This document shows positions 6,633 to 11,481 of a DNA stretch of 13,475 bases, in pieces. Below the pieces are notes generated by a model, which saw only the letters and a list, made by a program, of their open reading frames with translations, searched no databases and was not told the DNA's origin. The stretch covers positions 1-13,475 of the forward strand of contig JASLRP010000313.1 in NCBI GenBank assembly GCA_030743915.1, in the 5' to 3' direction. The position numbers and the translations under genes are program-made. Each line of letters starts with the position of its first letter. Positions within the stretch are counted from its first letter, which is position 1. Source of the DNA: SAR202 cluster bacterium. Its GTDB lineage: Bacteria; Chloroflexota; Dehalococcoidia; Lucifugimonadales; UBA1123.

Positions 6633-8081
6633 TCAGCCTAGTTCCAGAAATTCCTTCACCCGGTCCATGACCGGCTGTCTGTCGTAGGAGTTGTACAGCG
6701 ATATGGCACGTCGCGTCGGGTCGCCGAAGAAGAATCTTTCGTATAACGCCTGCCGTGAGCCGAATGAACTGGCCGCGATGTCCCACGCCAGCCTGAATAT
6801 CTTCACCCGTTGAAGGCCGGTGAAATCCTCAGTCGATAGGATGTCGTTGACCTCCGACTCGATGGGACTCTGGAAGTCGGCCTCTGTGGGAAGCATCATC
6901 AGGCTGCTGGAGCCTAGCAACTGGATAAGCTCGGTCATGCGGGGATACATTCGCGGGAACAGGTTTCGCGCCACGTCCAAATGATCTCTGTCGGGCGACA
7001 TGACACCCCACTGGTCGATCCTGGCGTCCGCCTCTGACGCTCGAAGGCATGCCTTCATCACTCCCATGTCAAGAATCAACTCGGCTACTCTCTCCTGCAC
7101 CTGGGGAATGCCACCTGACCCCAGCGACTCGACCATCAGCCCCGCCACTCCCAGAAGGAATTCAGACTTGACGACGTTCTTTGTTATCACCTGGTGCATC
7201 ATGTGGGTCTCGGAGCCTGTGGCGGCGAATACGGTGTTGCACAGTTCGATGTCTCCACTGAGATAGACTCGCTCCCACGGGACGAATACGTCATCGAACA
7301 CCACGATGGAGTCCATCTCCTCAAACCGGGAGCCAAGAGGATGGTCGAAGGTTGACCGTCCGATGTCGAAACTCTCGCGACATACAAATTTCAGGCCGGG
7401 CGTGTTGCACGGAATACAGAATGCGAAGGCGTAACGCCAGGCGTCCTCGGTGGTTTGCAAAACGGTGGACGGAAACACCATGATCTCGTCGGACAGCGGG
7501 CCTAAAGTTGCCAGCACGCGCGCGCCTTTTACCACGATTCCATCGTCGCGTTGTTCGGTGATGTGAAGGGCCACGTCCTCGTCGGTTCCAGTCGTGCCCA
7601 GAGCAGATCGGGTGCGCCGAACGTTGATGAGCGTGTGCGTCAACGCCAGGTCGTTTTCTCGGGCGTGCTGGTAGTAGTCGATGGCGTTTTGGGAGAACTC
7701 CGGGCTGTTGCCTCCAAAGAACGAGCTTGCCTCGGCGCAGGCCATGAGGATTACATTCAGGTAATCGGGCGTCCGGCCCAGCATCCCGCCGCTGGTCCGC
7801 GCCCACTGAGTCATCATCTTTCGGCGGTTCTCCAGGTCCTCCAAAGCGCTCGGAACGATGAAGGACATACCCACTGGATCGCCGGAAGTCGGAGAGGTGT
7901 ATGTCATCTCATCGGGAACGGAGGGGTCAAGCTGCAAGTCGTAGAGGCTTGCCACGGACTGCGCTCCTCGCCTCAGACCGGGATGCGAAGTGACGTCTGG
8001 AACGCGTTCGCCTTCCAGCCAGACTTCGGCGGAGTTTTCTCTGAGAGTCTGGAGATACTGATTTCCACTACGGGCAGGCAT
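6633..8081 (-). CDS. 4-hydroxyphenylacetate 3-hydroxylase (HpaB) family FADH2-dependent monooxygenase
   Basis: A 482-residue protein of the HpaB/PvcC/Cbl family, which uses FADH2 from a separate reductase to ortho-hydroxylate phenols; some members are acyl-CoA dehydrogenase-like dehydratases. Recognisable parts are the N-terminus MPARSGNQYLQTL, 'GRTPDYLN' (102-109), 'LTHTLINVRRTRS' (147-159) and the 'FDDVFVPWERVYL' segment (262-274). Arg103, Tyr107 and His149 are at spacings similar to the substrate-contacting Arg, Tyr and His of Thermus HpaB, as I recall them. The dehydratase-type Fe-S Cys and His ligands are not evident to me. ATG 8081 is chosen over an in-frame ATG at 8111 because AGGAG lies 6 bases before 8081 and the family normally starts at M.AR.G.QYL. 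No flavin reductase gene is in the window. It is transcribed divergently from the CoA-transferase operon. The substrate is unknown. Confidence 0.9.
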   Translation of the reverse strand: MPARSGNQYLQTLRENSAEVWLEGERVPDVTSHPGLRRGAQSVASLYDLQLDPSVPDEMTYTSPTSGDPVGMSFIVPSALEDLENRRKMMTQWARTSGGMLGRTPDYLNVILMACAEASSFFGGNSPEFSQNAIDYYQHARENDLALTHTLINVRRTRSALGTTGTDEDVALHITEQRDDGIVVKGARVLATLGPLSDEIMVFPSTVLQTTEDAWRYAFAFCIPCNTPGLKFVCRESFDIGRSTFDHPLGSRFEEMDSIVVFDDVFVPWERVYLSGDIELCNTVFAATGSETHMMHQVITKNVVKSEFLLGVAGLMVESLGSGGIPQVQERVAELILDMGVMKACLRASEADARIDQWGVMSPDRDHLDVARNLFPRMYPRMTELIQLLGSSSLMMLPTEADFQSPIESEVNDILSTEDFTGLQRVKIFRLAWDIAASSFGSRQALYERFFFGDPTRRAISLYNSYDRQPVMDRVKEFLELG

Positions 8082-8087
8082 AAGAGA

Positions 8088-8092
8088 CTCCT
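8088..8092 (-). promoter_or_regulatory. Ribosome binding site that sets the HpaB-family start at 8081
   Basis: The minus strand reads AGGAG here, 6 bases before ATG 8081. This decides the start against the upstream in-frame ATG at 8111, which lies inside a palindrome and has no SD. Confidence 0.75.
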
Positions 8093-8094
8093 GG

Positions 8095-8111
8095 ATGCTC
8101 GCTGCGAGCAT
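8095..8111. repeat. Perfect 17-base palindrome next to the HpaB-family ribosome binding site
   Basis: ATGCTCGCTGCGAGCAT has 8-base arms and a single central base. It lies in the predicted leader of the minus-strand HpaB-family mRNA, two bases upstream of its SD. It could be a dimeric regulator operator or a leader hairpin affecting ribosome access. There is no T run, so it is not a terminator. Confidence 0.55.
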
Positions 8112-8150
8112 GGGGTTCGGGCGATTGGGGTCCAGCGGATTGTGTACGGG

Positions 8151-8179
8151 AGTTTAGCCGAGCGCTTCACAGTCGTCAA
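8151..8179 (-). promoter_or_regulatory. Sigma70-like promoter for the HpaB-family gene
   Basis: The minus strand reads TTGACG (8179 to 8174), then 17 bases, then TAAACT (8156 to 8151). That is five of six matches at -35 and four of six at -10 with ideal spacing. The start point would be near 8144, giving a leader of about 63 bases that contains the 17-base palindrome. Confidence 0.6.
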
Positions 8180-8191
8180 TTTATGCTTGAC
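8175..8191. promoter_or_regulatory. Palindrome joining the two divergent -35 boxes
   Basis: GTCAA (8175-8179), 7 bases, TTGAC (8187-8191) form a perfect inverted repeat made of the two -35 regions. A dimeric regulator bound here would control both transcription units at once. It may also be just the symmetry of two back-to-back -35 boxes. Confidence 0.45.
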
Positions 8192-8215
8192 ACCGCGCAA
8201 CCGTCGAAGTAGTGT
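8187..8215 (+). promoter_or_regulatory. Sigma70-like promoter for the CoA-transferase operon
   Basis: A perfect TTGACA (8187-8192) is followed after 17 bases by TAGTGT (8210-8215), which keeps the three most conserved -10 positions (T, A and the last T). The start point would be near 8222, about 24 bases before ATG 8246. It points away from the HpaB-family promoter, and the two -35 boxes are only 7 bases apart. Confidence 0.65.
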
Positions 8216-8245
8216 GGACTGACTAGCAGAAAGTGAGACTTCGCC

Positions 8246-8554
8246 ATGAGAGAGAAACTCGTAGATATCGACCAAGCGGCAAAGATTGTCAAAGACGCTG
8301 ATAATGTGGTGTTCAATGGGAGCATGGATTGGACCCCGATGGCCATGCTCAGAGAATTGGCGCGGACCGAGGTCCGCAACATCACCGCTTTGGGAATCGT
8401 GGGCGGCGCCATGAATCTGGACTTCCTGCTGGGAACGGGCGTCGCCGGACAGGTTGAGACGTGTAGTCTCGGATTCGGAGAGTTCTCCAGGGTTGCCCCT
8501 AATTATGCCCGACTTCAAAAACAGGGCAGGATGCGGATGCTCGACAACACTTGA
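8246..8554 (+). CDS. Family I CoA-transferase alpha subunit (IpdA/GctA-like), N-terminal part up to in-frame TGA
   Basis: 102 codons, then TGA at 8552-8554; the same frame continues without shift to 9118, giving 290 residues with codon 103 as the TGA. This is the usual length for IpdA/GctA-type alpha subunits. The part shown holds the first half of the CoA_trans domain: ADNVVFNGS (18-26), then VRNITALGIVGGAMNLDFLL, then APNYARLQKQGRMRM. Family I alpha/beta pairs transfer CoA between acids; the IpdAB branch instead opens a ring of a cyclic diketone CoA thioester in steroid breakdown. The TGA falls at the equivalent of the IpdA active-site Glu (Glu105 in M. tuberculosis) by my hand alignment, 16 residues before the F of GVPF. 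It may be a sequence error, a nonsense mutation with restart, or a recoded codon. It is the first gene of a five-cistron operon; the SD before it is weak (AGTGAG). Confidence 0.8.
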   Translation: MREKLVDIDQAAKIVKDADNVVFNGSMDWTPMAMLRELARTEVRNITALGIVGGAMNLDFLLGTGVAGQVETCSLGFGEFSRVAPNYARLQKQGRMRMLDNT

Positions 8555-8587
8555 GGGGTCATGTACACGATGATCCAGGCTGGATCA
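8552..8587 (+). promoter_or_regulatory. In-frame TGA followed by a SECIS-like hairpin
   Basis: TGA 8552-8554 is followed by TGATCCAGGCTGGATCA (8571-8587), which can form 7 uninterrupted base pairs with a GGC loop. The loop begins 24 bases after the TGA, within the 16-37 range used for bacterial SECIS searches, and has G in its first positions. This could be chance. A GAGGGG at 8553-8558 could alternatively serve as an SD for restart at ATG 8570. Confidence 0.3.
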
Positions 8588-9118
8588 ATGGGCGTGCCTT
8601 TCACCTCAACTCTCGGATACGCCGGAACTGACATCCTGGAACGGCGACCCGACGACTTCAAGATTATCGAAAATCCATTCGACTCAGACGAACGCACCGT
8701 GGTTGCCAGGGCAATGAACCCGGATGTCGCCATTTTCCACGGGCTGAAGGGCGACAAGTATGGCAACGTCATCGTGCAAAAACACGGCGAGGAGTTGTTG
8801 CTGGCCCAGGCGTCGCGACGAGTGATCGTCACGGTCGAAGAGATCGTTGATTCCGTTGACTCGGAGGACCCGGACGGTTGGTTCATTCCCGCCATACACG
8901 TTTCGGCTGTTGTGCATACGCCAATGGGAGCGCATCCAACAGGCGTGCCGGGCCTTTACGATGCCGACGAGGATCGAATCCGCGAGTATGTCGAGGCGTC
9001 GGAGTCGGACGAATCCTTCGAGAAGTACCTGAACCGTTACGTGTTTGAGGTTGGTACTCATGAGCAGTACCTGGAATTGGTTGGGCTAGAGTCCGATCGC
9101 GAAACCGTGGCCCGGTGA
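8561..9118 (+). CDS. Family I CoA-transferase alpha subunit, C-terminal part after in-frame TGA
   Basis: Continues the frame of the preceding fragment two codons after the TGA. The 185 residues from ATG 8561 include GSMGVPFTSTLGYAGTDIL, the conserved block around the CoA site. Next come MNPDVAIFHGLKGDKYGNVIV (the 'D.A..H...D..GN' hallmark of the family) and a normal C-terminus (FEVGTHEQYLELVG). No further damage is seen, so the reading frame appears to be under constraint. If translated separately, initiation at ATG 8570 with GAGGGG at 8553-8558 is better placed than ATG 8561, which is only 2 bases from that SD. The stop overlaps the GTG start of the beta gene (GTGA, 9115-9118), the normal coupling for such pairs, which suggests that the downstream half is still translated. 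Confidence 0.8.
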   Translation: MYTMIQAGSMGVPFTSTLGYAGTDILERRPDDFKIIENPFDSDERTVVARAMNPDVAIFHGLKGDKYGNVIVQKHGEELLLAQASRRVIVTVEEIVDSVDSEDPDGWFIPAIHVSAVVHTPMGAHPTGVPGLYDADEDRIREYVEASESDESFEKYLNRYVFEVGTHEQYLELVGLESDRETVAR

Positions 9119-9858
9119 CCTCAGACTTCGACCTGACAACCGAAGAGCATCTAGCGATTCTGATGTCACGGAAGGTTCAGGATTGGGAAACGTCGGCCTG
9201 CGGAGCTTTGAGCTTCATACCGGCCACTGCGTTACTGTTGGGCCGGGAGATGCGCGCTCCCAATGCTGAAATCATCATCCTGGGAAGCCGGGATTACGTG
9301 CCATTCGTGTCGGGCAAGGACTTTCACTTTCTGGCTCAGCGGGGTCAACTTGACCTGTTCTTCATCAGCGCTATCGAGATCGACTGGCACGGCAATTTCA
9401 ACCTCCACGTCATCGGTGACCGCGACGAACCCGATGTCCTGATGCCCGGCCAGTACGGGACCGGCATGCTTTACTACGCCGTCCCGCGCATAGTGATGTT
9501 CAGGACCGAACACACTCGGCGCACATTCGTCGAGCAAGTCAACTACATTTCAGGCGCGGGAACGTCTCCTGAGGGCGTGACTCGAAGGACAAAAGAAGTC
9601 ACCGTCGTCACTCCTATGGCGGTGCTGAACTTCAATCAAGAAACCCGCCTGATGGAGCTTGGCTCGGTAAATGAGGGGCACTCAGTCGATGAAGTGATCG
9701 AGAACACGGGATTCGATCTTGGAATCGAGGGTCCGGTCGAAACCACGCCACCAATTACCGAGGAAGAGGTCCACACCCTTCGCAACGCGGTAAAGGCCCA
9801 CATGATCGAATCGGAGACCTACCCAGATCTAGCCGCCAGATTTATCAAATCGCCGTAG
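9115..9858 (+). CDS. Family I CoA-transferase beta subunit (IpdB/GctB-like)
   Basis: A 247-residue partner of the alpha subunit, starting at GTG 9115, which overlaps the alpha stop by four bases. It shows CGALSFIPATALLLGREMRAPNAEI (residues 29-53), the N-terminal fold typical of GctB/IpdB. Further on are SAIEIDWHGNFNLHVIGD (the 'D.yGN.N...iGd' family block) and TPMAVLNFNQETRLMELGSVNEG (the V.T....F). Glutaconate CoA-transferase carries its catalytic Glu in the beta subunit in a VESG motif; here the matching position reads IIILGS, so that Glu is replaced by Leu. This is what IpdB-type subunits look like, where catalysis relies on the alpha subunit. The pair is therefore more likely a hydrolase-like or ring-opening member than a transferase, though this is inferred. 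The next gene follows after 9 bases. Confidence 0.85.
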   Translation: MTSDFDLTTEEHLAILMSRKVQDWETSACGALSFIPATALLLGREMRAPNAEIIILGSRDYVPFVSGKDFHFLAQRGQLDLFFISAIEIDWHGNFNLHVIGDRDEPDVLMPGQYGTGMLYYAVPRIVMFRTEHTRRTFVEQVNYISGAGTSPEGVTRRTKEVTVVTPMAVLNFNQETRLMELGSVNEGHSVDEVIENTGFDLGIEGPVETTPPITEEEVHTLRNAVKAHMIESETYPDLAARFIKSP

Positions 9859-9867
9859 AGATGGTCG

Positions 9868-10461
9868 TTGGCAACTGATATCAGACTCGCCGCCATCGAC
9901 GATGCGGCTCAAATTCAGGCGATATACGAACCGATAGTGCTTGAGACGGCTATCTCCTTCGAGTTGGTTCCTCCCACGGTGGCGGAATTTCAGGACCGGA
10001 TATCCAGAACGCTGGAGAAGACGCCGTGGCTCGTGTGTGACATCGACGGCGTGGTGGCCGGCTACGCCTACGCCGGGCAGTTCAGGCCCAGAGAAGCTTA
10101 CCAGTGGTCTGCGGAAGTCACCGTGTACGTGAACCCTGAATTCCACAGGCGCGGAGTCGGCAAGGCGACATACACGTCGCTATTTCAATGCCTTCGTATC
10201 CAGGGGTATAGAAGCGCATATGGGGGCATTGCGTTGCCCAATGAGGCCAGTATCGCTCTGCACGAAAGCCTGGGCTTCACCCATGTCGGCACATTTCATG
10301 CTGTTGGCTTCAAACTCGGAGAGTGGCGAGACGTCGGTTGGTGGCAATTGGAAGTGCAACCCGCCCAAGCAAGCCCAACCGCGCCAATCGCCCTGCCTGA
10401 AGCGAAAAACACTGAATATTTCCGCCGCGCCCTGAGTTCAGGGTTGGCAGAGTTGCGCTGA
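9868..10461 (+). CDS. GNAT N-acetyltransferase, phosphinothricin acetyltransferase (Pat/Bar) type
   Basis: A 197-residue GNAT enzyme. It shows the Pat/Bar sub-family pattern nearly throughout: TAISFELVPPTVAEFQDRI (28-46), GYAYAGQFRPREAYQWSAEVT (65-85, with Glu83 at the catalytic position), the acetyl-CoA loop RRGVGKA (94-100), ALPNEASIALHESLGF (122-137) and VGFKLGEWRDVGWWQL (146-161). Pat-type enzymes acetylate the amino group of phosphinothricin or, in most chromosomal cases, of methionine sulfone or other amino acid analogues. The last 30 residues (from about 167) are an extra tail rich in Ala, Pro and Thr. The start is TTG 9868, the only suitable start in the frame after the stop at 9856; the ATG at 9861 is out of frame. 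It lies 9 bases behind the beta subunit gene. Its role in the operon is unclear. Confidence 0.88.
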   Translation: MATDIRLAAIDDAAQIQAIYEPIVLETAISFELVPPTVAEFQDRISRTLEKTPWLVCDIDGVVAGYAYAGQFRPREAYQWSAEVTVYVNPEFHRRGVGKATYTSLFQCLRIQGYRSAYGGIALPNEASIALHESLGFTHVGTFHAVGFKLGEWRDVGWWQLEVQPAQASPTAPIALPEAKNTEYFRRALSSGLAELR

Positions 10462-10484
10462 TTCCGATTGTAAATTTGCCTGAC

Positions 10485-10491
10485 GAGGGGG
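10485..10491 (+). promoter_or_regulatory. Ribosome binding site supporting a TTG start at 10499
   Basis: GAGGGGG lies 7 bases before TTG 10499 and supports this non-ATG start of the dehydrogenase gene, which begins MTKIAVLDDYQ, the normal N-terminus for the family. Confidence 0.7.
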
Positions 10492-10498
10492 ACGACCT

Positions 10499-11467
10499 TT
10501 GACCAAAATAGCAGTATTGGACGATTATCAGAGCGTCGCGCTTGAGACAGCGGATTGGAGCCGCCTGCGGCCGGATGCCCAGGTTGACGTGTTTCAGGAC
10601 CATCTGGCGGATGAAGCAGACCTCGCGGAGCGTCTTAATGATTACGAGATCGTTGTCGGAATGCGAGAGCGCACGCCGTTTCAGCGCAGTCTCTTGGAGC
10701 GTCTTCCGAACCTCAGACTGCTCATCACTACAGGCATGGGCAACGCATCCTTCGATATGAACGCCGCCGCCGATCTGGGTATCACGGTCTGCGGGACAGG
10801 CGGCCTGCCGTATCCGACGGCTGAGCTTACTTGGGCATTGATTCTTGCGCTGTTCCGCAAGGTTCCCGATGAGGACAGGGCAACGCGCGAGGGTTCATGG
10901 CAGGTCAGCCTCGGCGAAGGACTTCAAGGCAAAACTTTGGGCATGATGGGCCTCGGAAGGCTGGGGTCTCAGGTCGCAACCGTGGGCAACGCTTTTGGAA
11001 TGAATGTCATCGCATGGAGCCAGAATCTTGCCCAGGAACGGGCCAGCGAATTCAACGCAAAGCTGGTCACGAAACAGGAACTGCTGTCCCAGTCCGACGT
11101 GATGTCGATACACCTTGTCCTGAGCGCCCGGAGTCGGGGACTGATCGGCGCTGAAGATTTGGCGCTGATGAAGCCATCATCATACCTGGTGAACACGTCC
11201 AGAGGGCCGATTGTTGATGAGGCCGCGCTGGTCGACGCCCTGCGGAACAACACCATCGCCGGAGCCGGACTGGATGTATTCGACATCGAACCTCTGCCGT
11301 TGGACCATCCCCTGCGAAACCTCCCTAACACCGTCCTGACGCCGCACGTGGGTTATGTGACTGTGGAGACGTACAGGATTTTCTATGGTGACGCGGTGGA
11401 GAACATCACTTCGTTTATGGACGGTGCGGCTGTGCGAGTCATCAACAACCCATCCAATCCCAGATAG
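10499..11467 (+). CDS. D-2-hydroxyacid dehydrogenase family NAD(P)-dependent oxidoreductase
   Basis: A 322-residue enzyme that interconverts a 2-hydroxy acid and a 2-keto acid. An N-terminal catalytic domain (LDDYQSVA at 7-14, NLRLLITTGMGNASFDMNAA at 71-90) surrounds a Rossmann domain with LGMMGLGRLGSQVA (147-160). The catalytic residues are seen as Arg235 in NTSRGPIVDE, Glu264 in GLDVFDIEPLP and His283 in TPHVGY. The length is normal for the family (about 315-335). After the GxGxxG, the residue pattern (AWSQNL) lacks the acidic residue usually associated with NAD preference, so NADP use is possible; this is weak evidence. The gene sits 37 bases behind the GNAT gene and 14 bases before the CaiB-type gene, clearly in one operon. 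The substrate is not readable from sequence; phosphoglycerate dehydrogenase is less likely as no ACT domain is present. Confidence 0.92.
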   Translation: MTKIAVLDDYQSVALETADWSRLRPDAQVDVFQDHLADEADLAERLNDYEIVVGMRERTPFQRSLLERLPNLRLLITTGMGNASFDMNAAADLGITVCGTGGLPYPTAELTWALILALFRKVPDEDRATREGSWQVSLGEGLQGKTLGMMGLGRLGSQVATVGNAFGMNVIAWSQNLAQERASEFNAKLVTKQELLSQSDVMSIHLVLSARSRGLIGAEDLALMKPSSYLVNTSRGPIVDEAALVDALRNNTIAGAGLDVFDIEPLPLDHPLRNLPNTVLTPHVGYVTVETYRIFYGDAVENITSFMDGAAVRVINNPSNPR

Positions 11468-11481
11468 GCAGACAGAACCAT

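Noticed and set aside
7551..8222. A 223-codon plus-strand frame
   Set aside because: It lies antisense to the HpaB-family gene and runs across the divergent promoter region; no family features are seen.
8552..8554. TGA as a reassigned Trp codon across the genome
   Set aside because: TGA is the natural stop of several genes in this window, including the alpha subunit itself at 9116-9118, and Trp is encoded by TGG throughout.
10430..10443. Hairpin CCCTGA-GT-TCAGGG as a possible terminator
   Set aside because: It lies inside the GNAT coding sequence, has no T run after it, and is followed by a gene of the same operon.
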